Source: Aricia agestis (taxonomy: Eukaryota; Arthropoda; Insecta; Lepidoptera; Lycaenidae). From it: a stretch of 64,000 bases of DNA. The position numbers and the translations under genes were made by a program. Numbering within the stretch: position 1 is the first letter of the stretch; every line of letters begins with the position of its first letter. The notes beneath the pieces were generated by a model. It ran no database searches, had not been told where the DNA came from, and saw only the letters and a list, made by a program, of their open reading frames with translations. Shown here one piece after another: positions 31,909 through 42,799 of the stretch. The stretch is taken from positions 4,046,501 to 4,110,500 of the forward strand of contig NC_056413.1 in assembly GCF_905147365.1 (NCBI RefSeq), given 5' to 3'.

Positions 31909-32090
31909 CCGTTTATCGCCCGAGAACTGAACATTGACATGAAAAGTATCCCATGTCCTTTCCCTTGATTTAAAGTATCCCCATTTTAAATATCAGAAAA
32001 ATCCGTTAAGCGGTTTAGGCGTGAGGAGGTAACAGGCGAATAAACAGATAGATAAACACACCTTTGCATTTACAATAATGTAAGTATGGA
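31909..32090 (-). mobile_element. HeliB copy abutting the LINE remnant
   Basis: Plus strand CGTTTATCGCCCGAGAACTG, AAAAGTATCCCATGTCCTTT, GGTTTAGGCGTGAGGAGGTA, ending GTAAGTATGGA: a reversed, old HeliB lacking its GCAACGGAGTTGCGG end. Confidence 0.65.
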
Positions 32091-32523
32091 TATAGATTAT
32101 ACTTGGTTTATATTTCAATATCTCTTCTTTCGGCCAGGAAACTTAGGAACTAGTACTAGTAACCTAAGTGATCCTATTCCTATCTAAGTCGTATTCCTCA
32201 TGTCAGAGGGTCGTGACCTCCCCTTTCATAACCTTCCTAGTTCCTGCTATTGATGTTACGCTAGCTTTTCCTGTCTTCGTCTATTCGACGAGCGTCGTAG
32301 ACGATTGACTCAATAATAGTGGTGTGGATTTGATAGGACTAACGAATTGGACGGTGGCCCCTCAGTTCTTCGCCCCGAGTCTTGCCAGTGCCTATTTTAA
32401 TATTGCCTCTTTCCTTTTTGGCTACATAGCCAAAATGTACACATGTCCATAGTAGGTATTCTAAGATACATTTATTTGAGGCATTTGGTACAGAGCCTTG
32501 TTTTTATGTTTAGCTTAGCCAGA
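32091..32523. other. Intronic, no recognised feature
   Basis: A moderately GC-rich part at 32190-32400 has no clear frame. It may be old transposon coding sequence, which I could not identify. Confidence 0.3.
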
Positions 32524-32655
32524 ATGGATGAGTTGCTTCTGAAAGCAGTCTATGAAAGGCGCATTTTCCTCCATCATTACACCCCGAAGGCGTCGATTTG
32601 TCTGCGGTCTGCAGACTTCAGAGTCAGAGTTCAGAGAGAGTTGGAAATGGCGTAG
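32524..32655 (+). pseudogene. Possible MADF-like fragment
   Basis: Frame reading MDELLLKAVYERRIF...YTPKA...RVQRELEMA-stop. The pattern L..AV.ERR.L with later W/L..IA-like spacing is reminiscent of the N-terminus of MADF DNA-binding domains, common in insects and in Harbinger accessory proteins. An AG with a T-rich run (TTTTTATGTTTAGCTTAG) precedes it. The conserved tryptophan is absent and a stop follows, so this is at most a remnant. Confidence 0.2.
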
Positions 32656-32692
32656 GAATTTGTACTAACAATAATTCTTGACTAACCAAGTG

Positions 32693-33018
32693 CGTGGGAG
32701 AGCCATGCTTCGGCACAAATGTGCCGGCTCGACCGGAGAAATACCACGTTCTCACAGAAAACCGGCGTGAAACAGCGCTTGCGCTGTGTTTCGCCGAGTG
32801 AGTGAGTTTACCGGAGGCCCAATCCCCAAACCTATTCCCTTCCCCTCCCTACCTTCCCCTATTCCCTTCCCTTCCCTCCCCTATTACCCCATTTCCCTCT
32901 TGAAAGGCCGGCAACGCACTTGCAGCTCTTTTGATGCTGCGAGTGTCCATGGGCAACGGAAATTGCTTTCCATCAGGTGACACGTTTGCTCGTTTGCCCC
33001 CTTATTTCATAAAAAAAA
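32693..33018 (+). mobile_element. Tail-SINE, full length
   Basis: CGTGGGAGAGCCATGCTTCG head through TTATTTCAT and poly-A (33011-33018). Intronic, same sense as the receptor, so the transcript carries the C-rich strand. Confidence 0.85.
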
Positions 33019-33098
33019 CCAGAGTACACGTACTGTCGGAAATTTCTAAGTCTTCCAGCTGTATTAAAGGCGAATTTTTCAAAACTAGAAGGCGCTTC

Positions 33099-33284
33099 TT
33101 AAGAAGCTAAAGATGGTTGAATGCTATTAACGGTGAGGTCAGCAGATGGATTAGGCTCTTCGTTAATTTCATGCCAAATATCGTCCAGTTGCTGGCTTAT
33201 TTCTTCTGCACCCGGAGGCAAAGGCGAATGTTGCGGTGTTATATTGTTCTCATCAAATGAAATGTCAAGAAATGTATTACAAGC
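33099..33284 (-). CDS. Unrecognised short coding-like frame
   Basis: Minus strand, open from a TGA to TAA: ...FLDISFDENNITPQHSPL, PPGAEEISQQLDDIWHEINE, EPNPSADLTVNS...LAS. The composition (acidic, Pro/Ser-rich, amphipathic QQLDDIWHEI) is more protein-like than other frames here. No ATG begins it. It could be a terminal exon, a retrocopy tail or a transposon accessory protein end. I do not recognise it. Confidence 0.25.
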   Translation of the reverse strand, partial: ACNTFLDISFDENNITPQHSPLPPGAEEISQQLDDIWHEINEEPNPSADLTVNSIQPSLAS

Positions 33285-33518
33285 AAATCAAATTTTACAT
33301 ATAATATGTATACATATATAGTATTGTAAAGAATATTTAATTTTAATTGTAAATAAATATATTTAAAAATAATATAATGTTGCTATAAGGTAAATGATAT
33401 TATGCGCACAAAAGTGTCAATTTTATGATTTTGATTTGTCACACACCATAAGTTGTAAGGTAATACAGATTTATATATATAAAATTAAAAATATATTTAT
33501 ATTTGACAATATTTTTAA

Positions 33519-33982
33519 ACGTACAACGTCCTATCTTATGCTATGATTCAGGTGATAACGTCCCATCTGCACAATGGACTTACAAAATGCATCAGTCATT
33601 CCGTAAAAAAGCGTCCTATAATTTCATGTAACCCATAAAAGCTCTAAAGTATTTGTCCAACATCGTCCTATCATCACTTATAACGTCAACTTTTTACGAC
33701 ATTATTTTCGATGATAACACGACGAATTTTTACCTAACATACAAATATTAAACAAATCTCACTTTTTACACTTAGAAACGTATTTTTCTAACCCTCCATA
33801 AAACAACGTCTGATATCAATATATGTTGTTGCGTCTTATCTAGATTAGACGCAACAACAACGTTGTTTCCGCACAACAACGCTCGAAGTGACGATGGTGC
33901 GCCACGCGCGCTCCCCTCTTCTCGTCCGATGTGCGCTTGGTGCATTTTAAGACGGAGCTTACTTCAAATAGGACGTTTTACG
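33519..33982. mobile_element. MITE with CGTANAACGTCCTAT ends
   Basis: Left CGTACAACGTCCTAT, right ATAGGACGTTTTACG, 14/15 inverted. Internal hairpin TTGTTGCGTCTTATC...GACGCAACAA at about 33830-33861. No coding content. Confidence 0.6.
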
Positions 33983-34079
33983 ATTCTGTATATCGAAAAA
34001 TATGTAAGATATAAAAATTCTGAAAATGAGAGACTGTAGAGCTTTGATTTCCTATTTCATGTATACAATAAAATCATTT

Positions 34080-34398
34080 TTGTCCTATGATCACATAGAA
34101 CTCTGTTCTACGCATAGGTCGAAATACTCTTTTCACGTGGTCTACTCTATATTATAAGTGCCAAATATTGCTATAAAAATTGCTCCAGTAGTTCGTGAGA
34201 TAAACCCTTTCTAATATTTTCCCCGTTTTTACCACATTTTCCTGAGTTTCTTCGGTCGTATTAGTTTAAGCGTGATAATATAATATAATATAGCCTATAG
34301 CCTTACTCGATAAATGATGAGATATCTAACAATGAAATAAGTTTTTAAAGCGCATTCAAGCAAACATACTCTTCAGGTTTATAATATTAAGTATAGAC
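34080..34398 (-). mobile_element. HeliF copy, 3'-truncated
   Basis: Plus strand: TTCTACGCATAGGTCG, TTTCACGTGGTCTACT, AATTGCTCCAGTAGTTCGTG, CATTTTCCTGAGTTTCTTCG, and TTTATAATATTAAGTATAGA as the reversed start. Matches HeliF at 4702-5056 in reverse. Confidence 0.65.
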
Positions 34399-34599
34399 TT
34401 TTTTAAATTATCGCTTGACAAACTCGAGCCTCGATCTAAAAGACTATGAAATTATTCAACAAATGCACTAATATAAAAAGTAGCCAGTAGCCGATTCTCA
34501 GACCTACTGTCTACGGCAACTAACATTGTGACACGAGAATTTTATATATAAGATTATTTACACATTCACACACACAATCATATTACACTTATCTTACCG

Positions 34600-34705
34600 A
34601 TACTTATCTGACAGATACTTTATACTCTATCTGTCAGATAAGTTGTGGATATCCTATACGGCACTTGTCAGTTATCAGTAAGTGGAGAAACAGGCCCTTA
34701 TTACG
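34600..34705. mobile_element. Half of a Harbinger-type MITE
   Basis: Hairpin ACTTATCTGACAGATA/TATCTGTCAGATAAGT, then TTGTGGATATCC, GCACTTGTCAGTTATCAG, and an end GTGGAGAAACAGGCCCTTA that reads GGGCCTGTTTCTCCAC in reverse. GGGCCTG ends fit PIF/Harbinger. The matching left end is not seen. Confidence 0.5.
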
Positions 34706-34814
34706 AGTATTTTTGTGACCATTCGAATTATAGTCTATTCTATTTTCATTAAACAGAAGTTTTAGTACCTATTTCAACATTACCTAAGTCGCTACCGTTT
34801 TGATTAAGGCCCAG

Positions 34815-34960
34815 TAGTCCCTAAAATAAGCAGGTCGATGTCTGTCAGTACGAATATCGACGTTAACGACATTAAAATAACATTCATATCAGCGCGCCTT
34901 GTACAGTGGCTGTTACGCGCTCGCCGCGTGCCTTGATAATAGAAAATAGGAGTAAAAACC
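34815..34960 (-). repeat. Dispersed repeat K, minus copy
   Basis: Reverse complement of 24690-24840: AGCAGGTCGATGTCTGTC, GACATTAAAATAACATTCAT, GCGCGCCTTGTACAGTG. Also ends in a shared AATAGGAGTAAAAACCTTTT. Confidence 0.6.
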
Positions 34961-36178
34961 TTTTGTTTTTAGTATTACACAAATCAAATATATCAAATCG
35001 TTTACGTTAGGTTACGACACATATACTACATTTTTTGTTTTTTCTAGAAAGTGTGTAATTTAGCCATAAAATGATTTAATTATGAAAAACAGCGTTATAA
35101 CAGTCATCTTTGAGATTTTTTTCTATCGAGCAGAATTTTTCAAATTGTGTACTGATATACCTTTGCGTATAGGAAATGAGCTCAATTTTAAAACGGTACT
35201 TATTTTATACTTAACTAATGACATTTCCTTTACTAAAAGCCTGTTTTAAAAAACCCAATTTACGTAGTTGCAACAACCACAGCACCTTAAAGTTAGTTCT
35301 TTTAGCATGGGCTCTATAATTTCATATTCAAATCCAAAACCTCAATTTCTCGAGAAATACGGTAATACAGTCGTCAATCCACAAAATGCAATAGGAATGT
35401 TCGGTATCATGCAACCTTTTTGAATAAATTATAAACTTCAGACTGAAGAAACTTGAAAAGGCGGGCTGAACGCTGTATTGTATAATGTATATTATTAAAA
35501 AAACATCTCTTTATTACGATTCGCTGGATCGGAATACAAAGGAATGTTTATTTAGGTGTAGATAGAAGAGATATAGACCATTAAATCCTCAAATGGATTG
35601 TCATTCGTATTCTACGCGTGTTTTTAAGCGTTGTCCAGCCTTCAGCTTCCTTTTGATTAAATTTTGTAATCTTTTTGTACCTTTCCGGAACACAGGACTT
35701 TTTTGGGCTCCTTCTTTTAATCTTTCGTAGCCCGTTTACGTTAAAGAATGTATGTGTTATATAAATTATTTTAAGGTGTAAAGAAATGTCCACCCCTTAA
35801 CATTGTCAAAGTTTAATTTTATCTTTATAATATGTATATTATGTAATTAATTTAATTCTATATCTTTATATTTTTTGTATTTAATTGTATTGGGTACGTA
35901 CCTAAAATAAATACTTTATACGCATTCCTTATTTGGTAGGTGAATTCCATGAACTCTGTTTCTGCTTTGGAAGTTATGTAACTTAAGTATCTCTTAATTA
36001 CAATATAGTCACGATCCACCGAGGAAACTTCTGGTCATCCGCCATTTTTCTTAAAAGTTATCCCCTAATTGTCACAAAGTGAAAAGCTAATTACTAACTT
36101 TGAAGGTAATTATAGTTAAGAGAAGAAATCTTAAGATTATGGTGGAATGACAAGAAATTTAAGTTTGAATTGATATGT
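34961..36178. other. Intronic, no recognised feature
   Basis: AT-rich. The minus frame at 35581-35793 is Lys/Arg-rich with no recognisable motif. Confidence 0.3.
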
Positions 36179-36253
36179 CAGTCAATTTAGCTGGTAAAGT
36201 AAAATGGACATAATAACATTATGTCCATTTTACTTTACCAGCTAAATTGACTG
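36179..36253. repeat. Perfect palindrome, 36 bp arms
   Basis: CAGTCAATTTAGCTGGTAAA...GGACATAAT at 36179-36214 pairs without mismatch with 36218-36253 around a 3-base AAC loop. It ends 11 bp before the GGGTTCC repeat. Confidence 0.9.
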
Positions 36254-36264
36254 TCTGTCTTTTC

Positions 36265-36900
36265 CAAAAAATAAAACCGGCCAAGTGCGAGTTGGACTCG
36301 CCCATGAAGGGTTCCGCAGCAGCAATAATGTTTATTTCTATGAAATTTAGAGGTTTTTGATTTATTTTCATATTTCAGTTGATTAAATAAAAGTTAAATT
36401 AAGGTTTACCATTTATGGCGTATAAAATAAAGTACTGGCTAGATCTCGTTCGAACCAATATTCGTTGGTAGTTTTTGTAGTAATGTACATCATATATTCT
36501 TTTTGGACTTATCATGCCACTACTTTAAAAGTTAGAGGTGGGGGACACACATTTTACCGCTTTGGAAGAGTGTATCTCGCAAACTATTCAGGTTAGAAAA
36601 AAATGATATTAGAAACCTCAATATGATTTAAAATACCTATCCATAAATACCCCACACGCATAGGTTAGATGAAAAAAAATTTTTTTTTTGTTTCAGTTGT
36701 ATCTATCGGGACCCCTAGAATTTTAAGTAATTTTTCCATTTTTGTATCAAAGTCTTAAAGCGGTTCACAGACTACATCTACGTACCAAGTTTCAATAGTA
36801 TAGCTCTTATAGTTTCGGAGAAAAGTGGCTGTGATATGTGGACAGACAGACAGACATGAAGAATCTATAAGGGTTCCGTTTGGCTACGGAACCCTAAAAA
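36265..36900 (+). mobile_element. GGGTTCC repeat, full-length copy
   Basis: Begins AAAACCGGCCAAGTGCGAG, TTGGACTCGC...GAAGGGTTCCG, and ends GGACAGACAGACAGACATGA ... AGGGTTCCGTTTGGCTACGG, AACCCTAAAAA. Subterminal GGGTTCCG/CGGAACCC are inverted. About 636 bp with no frame. The superfamily is unknown to me. Confidence 0.7.
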
Positions 36901-37571
36901 TGGGTCTATATTTTGTATATTATAAAAATAATTTAAAAGTAAAATAAAAATACGTTTGAAAAAACTTTGTTGCGGGCAAAGCAGAGTTCCCACGAGAGAA
37001 GTGTAACTTTTGAGGATAAAAGTATAATGTGTCAACTGTCAATCAAATATCATTTGTTCAAATTCGAAATAGGAATAAATTTTTGAGTAAAAAGGAGCAA
37101 ACATTTTTCGCCTTTTTGATAATACTAAACGTTCCGTACGACTCCGCCCTTTTTTTGCCGCAAAAACTAGTCTTGGCTTTTTCCATGGTATTCTCTTTTT
37201 CTGTGCCAAATAACTTTACAATCGGTCAATTGCGAGAGATTCAAAAAAACTCTTCAGCTTAAAAAATACGTGTGGCACTCGCGGACTGCAGCGGTAAAGC
37301 TATATTATAGCATTTGTATCAACTGTAAGAAATTATATTCGCATACGTCTAGTCGCACGTACACAAACACCGTGCGTCAGCAACGCCACACCGGAGTGGG
37401 GTGTGTTCAGTTCTTTTCGTTTCGGAATTTCTTGATGCGGTCGCCAAGCCCACGGTAATACAATAGCTTATAATGTATATAAAGATAAGTATATTATTTT
37501 GATTCAACCAGTAACCTTCACTTAGTCTGGTTTAACTGGTTCATCATTCAGCGATTACATCTTTTTTCATT
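36901..37571. other. Intronic, no recognised feature
   Basis: Two short + frames (37029-37262, 37270-37458) are without recognisable motifs. Confidence 0.3.
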
Positions 37572-37607
37572 AACGCCTTTTCCGAGTAACAACTCGGAAA
37601 AGGCGTT
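37572..37607. repeat. Hairpin AACGCCTTTTCCGAGT
   Basis: 16-bp perfect arms (37572-37587, 37592-37607) with a 4-base loop. Confidence 0.8.
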
Positions 37608-37763
37608 CCGTGCGCCGTGACGGGGAACAAATTAAGTTAATTAATAAATTCGTCAGCCCAAATCCGTACCACCGTAAACACGCATGTACGTGCGTAGCAG
37701 TACACGCACAGTGGCCAAAGACATTAGGCTCGGTCTGGACTGGCGACGAGTGAACAGCACATA

Positions 37764-38039
37764 GCGCCTCTACACGATGGGCCATCGTGATGGTCCACTA
37801 TCATGGGCCAGCGTGTAAACCACGTTCTGTAACCGAACGCGGTCGAGAGAAGACGTCGTATGTCAATATTTTACGCATTTCATTCAAAATGACGAGTACG
37901 TGGTTATATGAAAAATGCCGCAGCAGCTAAGATTTAGATCACAACTGAACGTGGCCATCGTGTAGATGCGTTGCAACCATTGTATAACCAACTCATGGGC
38001 CATTTGATGGGCCAGCGATGCTCCATCGTGTAGAGGAGC
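37764..38039. mobile_element. MITE with GCGCCTCTACACGATGG ends, TA flanks
   Basis: Left GCGCCTCTACACGATGG, right CCATCGTGTAGAGGAGC, one mismatch, flanked by TA on each side (37762-37763, 38040-38041). Interior repeats ATGGGCCA several times. TA duplication suggests Tc1/mariner-type mobilisation. Confidence 0.7.
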
Positions 38040-38244
38040 TATTAAAGAGAAATATACGAGGAGGCTGATTGATCCGGTAGGATTGATCGCAGGCCAACCT
38101 GATCGGATTCATTTTGTGCATTCCGTCGCATGTGCAGTCAAGTCGGCCTATGATCAGTACGGCCTGATTCTGTCATCATTCACGTATACGGCGGTTTTCA
38201 CGGAGCCGTTAATCCCAGAGTGCTCTTACTTTTAAAATCATTTT
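38040..38244. other. Intronic; GATCGCAGGCC motif
   Basis: TGATCGCAGGCCAACCTGAT near 38082 recurs as ACTGATCGCAGGCCGATCTG near 40351 and GACTGATCGCAGGCTAAG near 61939: scraps of one repeat family with no clear ends. Confidence 0.4.
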
Positions 38245-38375
38245 TTGTATGCTGAATGTGTTGCTAAGCGCAAAACTCGAGAACGGCTGAACGGATTGGG
38301 CTAATTTTAGTCTTAAAATATTCGTAGAAGTCCAGGGAAGGTTTTTAAGTGACACGAAGTTCACCGGGACAGCTA
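38245..38375 (+). mobile_element. HeliG copy, 3' part
   Basis: GAACGGCTGAACGGATTGGG, CTAATTTTAGTCTTAAAAT, GTTCACCGGGACAGCTAG|T. CTAG end. Confidence 0.6.
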
Positions 38376-39521
38376 GTGTATAATAGAGTTAGTTTCATAC
38401 AAACTTTACAGCTTACTTGAAATACTTTTTTACAAGACAAAATTAAAAATAAAAGGCGACACTAAAAGATCATTTTTTTCAGGTACCTAAACCTTGTCTG
38501 ATGATAACAAAAAGTATTTAGAGGCTTCCTTTACTTTGTTTTCCTTCAACGCTACATCTTCTTTATTGCACTTTAACCTAATTACTTATTTTCTTCAAAA
38601 CGTAATTTTGCCTTTAAAGTAACTTTTTGTAAGCGACTCTAATCCTAAGTAAAAGCTTTAGGATTTGGTGAATTAGAAATTACGCAATAACCTTTATTAG
38701 ATTAAAGCCTCTCCCGAGTTACCTGGATCTAAATGAAGTTACGCGATTTCGGAATGCCCTCAAAGCAATTTAAACATTAATTGCAAGTTTGATTACGTGG
38801 GCCTATTATAAGTTTTATTTGTTTCAATACAACATAAGAAATTTTTAGTTCGGTTGGGCTATAATATATTTTTGAAGTTTAACATTATTATGTTTAAGCT
38901 TCAAAGCAAACCTTCACATCCCACAGTACACGTAAAAAACGGAAATAATATAACCACAGTTCGTGTATGTAAATACGTTTAACGTACGTACACCCTATAA
39001 GGTGCTCCCGATTTCACCAACGAAATGGAACGTATTCAGTGCACACTGAACCAGTTTTGAACGTATAAAAGCGTTCATAACACCGAATTGTATATTACTA
39101 AAATAAACTGAACGCGTTCATAGCAAATCTGAGTTTTATCTTCTGAACGTCCAATGTCCGAAGTTTAACGTCATGAAACCCGTTCAAGCCCTGTCAGTGT
39201 ACTGTCATGGCGGAACGCAAAACATAGACAAAAGAAATGTCAAGATGACAGTTTTGACACACGCGTTTCATTAGTTTATGTATTGTTTCTTGCTATTTTG
39301 TTGTTAAATTAACGTGACAAGGCTCTAAAATGATTAAAACATGTAAAATAATCGCGTGACGTCACGTGAACTTAGATTTATTAATCGCCATCAAAATAAG
39401 TTTTTGAAATCTATTTGAAACAAAACGAGATTTACGTCGCCGCATGAATGCGTTCAATGGGAACTAAGTATTATAAAACGAAGTTTTATGTGTGATTGGA
39501 GAAATATCCCACCTTAGGGCA
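38376..39521. other. Intronic, no recognised feature
   Basis: Long AT-rich stretch with no convincing frame or TIR pair. Confidence 0.3.
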
Positions 39522-39904
39522 ACCGCACATTTAAGACACGACAGTTTTTAGACAGACTATTGCATAATAAAAAGTACTAGACGCGCACATTTAAAACAAA
39601 ACGTCTCATAGACAAAGTTGTCTAATGCGTACAAGAACTGCACCGCGCCAAGTCTGACTAACGACTGTCGGCTTCCCTTTGAAGTGTATGCGAGCGCGCA
39701 CATCAACGACAAAACTGTCTGACGGTGTAGGTCTAATCTGATCCGAGGATGAATATACAATTGTATGCGTTGCGTCGTCGTATACAAAACAGTTTCGTCT
39801 TGGTATGCGCCGCGTGGTAGACACAACTGTTTCTCTTTATTCGTAAAGTCTGACTCGTCTAGTGAAACAAGATTGTCTAAAAACTGTCGTGTCTCTAATG
39901 TGCG
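39522..39904. mobile_element. MITE with CGCACATTTAAGACACGACAG ends
   Basis: Left GACACGACAGTTTTTAGACA, right TGTCTAAAAACTGTCGTGTC are inverted, with CGCACATT/AATGTGCG outside. Interior repeats ACTGTCT and GCGCGCACAT. Two overlapping minus frames (39557-39826) are within it and not genes. Confidence 0.7.
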
Positions 39905-41506
39905 CTATCTCTTAGACTAATATTGACATGACATAATCATATCATTTGACGTCATCAGATTCATCAGATCAGATCATTTTAGGTCATCCATCTGCCTACG
40001 AATCAATTTCCCTAATGGTACTTCGAATTACCCTGAAAAATCAAGGAGCAAAAAAGAAATCGTAGAAAAACACCATCTTAAAATTCCTCACTTGTAACAT
40101 CAGAAATTGCGAAAAGTGAATTAGTAGCACCCCAAGACATTTGGAAGCCGTAGCACGTACACAAATTATAAAAAATCTCGTTTCAATCAAATGAAGGCAA
40201 TATAAAATTCGCTTAAATGTTTCCCCGAACACCTTAATAGAAATTCCCTTAACGTTGCATTTAAAAGTCGGCGATTAAATATCCGAGCAGAGCGGATAAT
40301 TCGAACAACTTTAAAGTATTATATGGTGAGGCAGATGGTATCAGTCGGACTGATCGCAGGCCGATCTGACTCGGTAATAATAAAACATAATATTTTTATA
40401 AGTATCTTGTAAAACTGGAACCGGTAACAAGAATTAATCTTATTTGTGCATCACTATAACGTATTAGGTATTAAATAAATATGATAGCTTATACTAGGTT
40501 TTTTGATTTACGCGAATAACAATATTATAATTTTGAGCTCTTTACAAAGTCACAGAGCGCTTATCTTAATCTCAATATTTCGGCTAGTTTTCACCACGGT
40601 TGCTTTAAAGTAGGGAAAACGTCAAGAATAAGAAAAGTACTTCGTTACAAAATCCGTAGGATCTCAAGACGAAGCTAACGCTAGGTATCAGCTTGTCTCA
40701 GATTCGTATCTTTGAGTCATTCTGCACGTTATTTACTCTCTCGGTAAGGCCTTCTAGAGCAGGAGCCGGCGTCGTTTATCATCCCCCTACCGTGTTGTGG
40801 CTTAATTTGATTCTTTAATACGCTCCTACAATTTGGGTTATATTTACAATGATTACATTTCGGTCGAAAGCATTATTTTCATTCGTTTTCATGGTTATAT
40901 TATGATTAATTTTCTTCGCATGAAAAATGAATAGCGATTAATTTACCTAATTTTGGTCCTCAGTTTTATTACAAAATTAAGCCGTACTCAGAGACCTTTA
41001 ATAATGAATAACTTTCAATTTAATGAAGAGTTTGACAAATAATGTATGGGGCTTAAGTTAAAAATTTTGAATTGAAGAAATTACATTTAAGTTCCACTCT
41101 CAGTGCGGCAGTTAGTCTCCCAATTAGCTATTATTCTCTTGCAATATTGTAAATATGTTAGGTTCGTTCATTTGAATTAAAGTTTTCAAAGTACTCAGCT
41201 GAATCTTTCAATGGTTACAATGGGTACAGATATTAAGTAGCTTTGTCGACAGGCCAAAATTGACTGAATATCGTCGATCAATCCTTCTCCATACAAAAGG
41301 GGAACAAAAGTTTAGCTGTCACGAACTCACGAGGTAAAACTTTTAAATATTCATCAAGTTTAGTCGAAAAATACCGAACCAGGTGCTCGCTTTTCCAATT
41401 GATGGATGTAGTGACATTCCGAATGAAAATACTTTTCACTTCCGTTTTGTGGTTTATGGACAGTATTGGACGTATTCGTTTTTAGAACCGATTTCCGTCG
41501 AGTACT
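39905..41506. other. Intronic, no recognised feature
   Basis: Largest featureless piece of the intron. The minus frame at 40041-40232 has no motif. Confidence 0.3.
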
Positions 41507-41508
41507 TA

Positions 41509-41792
41509 TGGTCGATTTACACGGGTGAGTGGTGACTCACCCGTGTGTCGTGTGGTCGATTTTAGTCACCCGGCAAGTCACCAGTCGACAGTAGTATTCG
41601 CAGCAAGCGATCGCTTGCGACTGAGCGTTTGCACGGTCGATTTTGGTCACTCGCCGCATGCGGCCATTGGTCGCACGACTTTGGGGCTTGCGACTATAGC
41701 CGCATGCGGCGTAGTCGAATTGCCATTTAGACGGTCGATTTTCGCCGTGCGGCGTAAATCGTGCGGCTTTACTCACCCGTGTAAATCGGCCA
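41509..41792. mobile_element. MITE with TGGTCGATTTACACGGGTGA ends
   Basis: 22-bp inverted ends (GGTCGATTTACACGGGTGAG / CTCACCCGTGTAAATCGGCC), flanked by TA at 41507-41508 and 41793-41794. Internally repetitive: GGTCGATTTT and GCATGCGGC occur several times. Overlapping frames on both strands reflect its GC-rich interior. Confidence 0.75.
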
Positions 41793-41871
41793 TAAATAGG
41801 TGGTGTATCGACAGACGTGAAAACAAACGCAGGATTTTCGTCACGCGGTAGAAAGAAGGAGAATATAACTA

Positions 41872-41903
41872 AGGGTCAATTTATACTAGCGCAGAGTCGA
41901 AGC
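41872..41903 (+). mobile_element. GGGTCAATTTATA MITE, left fragment
   Basis: GGGTCAATTTATACTAGCGC, AGAGTCGAAG ends abruptly where a LINE-type tail begins. Confidence 0.65.
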
Positions 41904-41934
41904 CTGTTTGCCCCCTTATTTTATATAAAAAAAA
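41904..41934 (+). mobile_element. LINE/SINE tail stub fused to the MITE
   Basis: CTGTTTGCCCCCTTATTTTA, then poly-A. A severely 5'-truncated insertion of the Tail-SINE or LINE, joined directly to the MITE fragment. Confidence 0.6.
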
Positions 41935-42004
41935 TAATTGGAAGTTTTTTAGGTATTCGCGCCCAAAGATTAGAAGCTCTAACTTACTATTATTAAGGAA
42001 AGTA

Positions 42005-42090
42005 AGGGTCAATTTATAATAGCGCAGAGTCGAAGAGAAGCGAATTCCAAAAAACTTAACATAACAAATTCAACCTGAACTTCAATCCTG
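42005..42090 (+). mobile_element. GGGTCAATTTATA MITE, second fragment
   Basis: GGGTCAATTTATAATAGCGC, AGAGTCGAAGAGAAGCG, AACAAATTCAACCTGAACTT. With the fragment at 41872, possibly one element duplicated or split by the tail insertion. Confidence 0.6.
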
Positions 42091-42528
42091 TCCATCCTCC
42101 AATCCAAGCCAATCCTGATACAAGAATTGCTGTTTAAAGATATAATAAGATAAGACGTGTAGATCTGCTGTGTGCTTATGAATCGATTTCTCTAATGACA
42201 CGTCATATCACTAGTATAGCCATCGGAGGATTTGGTGTAATTTCAACTTAATTACTTTGAAACACGGCTCAAAATTAGTTTACCAGATCTGTGAGGACCT
42301 CAAAAATGCATTACATTTGAGTAAATTCTCATTACACATATTGGTTGTGCACTTAATTTTGTTATAATTTAATATATTATATTTCCTTAATTTCCTTAAT
42401 AATTAAATAATAAGTTCTCAAATTACACTCTGGATTTGTGGTGTGTTTGATTTCTACTGTTGGGATGTAGCTCAGTTTGGGAGTTTCTGTTCATCAACCG
42501 TTGGATGAACCTTTAACATAATATGACA

Positions 42529-42566
42529 ATTCACCACTGTCGAAACTTCTTTCGACAGTGGTGAAT
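42529..42566. repeat. Hairpin ATTCACCACTGTCGAAA
   Basis: 17-bp perfect arms (42529-42545, 42550-42566) with a 4-base loop. Confidence 0.85.
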
Positions 42567-42770
42567 ACGAAGAAGACATATATTTGACACTTGACAGATG
42601 ACAAGTGTTTGCTGGCCGCTTTTTGCCGCCGACCGATCCGAAATTTTGTTCTGATAATTTTTCCTCGAAAAGGCTTAATCCAGCTGGAATTTCAAGTTTC
42701 TTTCCCTTTTGGTTTTTCAATATAATCGCTGTGTGGTCAAACCTTTTGTGTGGTCGGCCGACCAAAGTGT
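42567..42770 (-). other. Coding-like minus frame of unknown origin
   Basis: Minus frame 42765 to 42472 reads MVGRPHKRFD, HTAIILKNQKGKKLEIPAGL, SLFEEKLSEQN. It runs into the hairpin at 42529-42566, so its C-terminus is spurious. Possibly an old transposon protein fragment. No family recognised. Confidence 0.2.
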
Positions 42771-42799
42771 ATCAAAATTCAAGAGTACTTCAGCTACGC

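Noticed and set aside
38985..39450. Possible further MITE
   Set aside because: Some GTTCA/TGAAC symmetry around AACGTATAAAAGCGTTC, but I could not find convincing matching ends.
39557..39826. Overlapping 72- and 89-codon minus frames
   Set aside because: Fully inside a MITE with clear inverted ends; no family resemblance.
41525..41851. 108-codon + frame and its 79-codon antisense partner
   Set aside because: Within the internally repetitive GC-rich MITE at 41509-41792.
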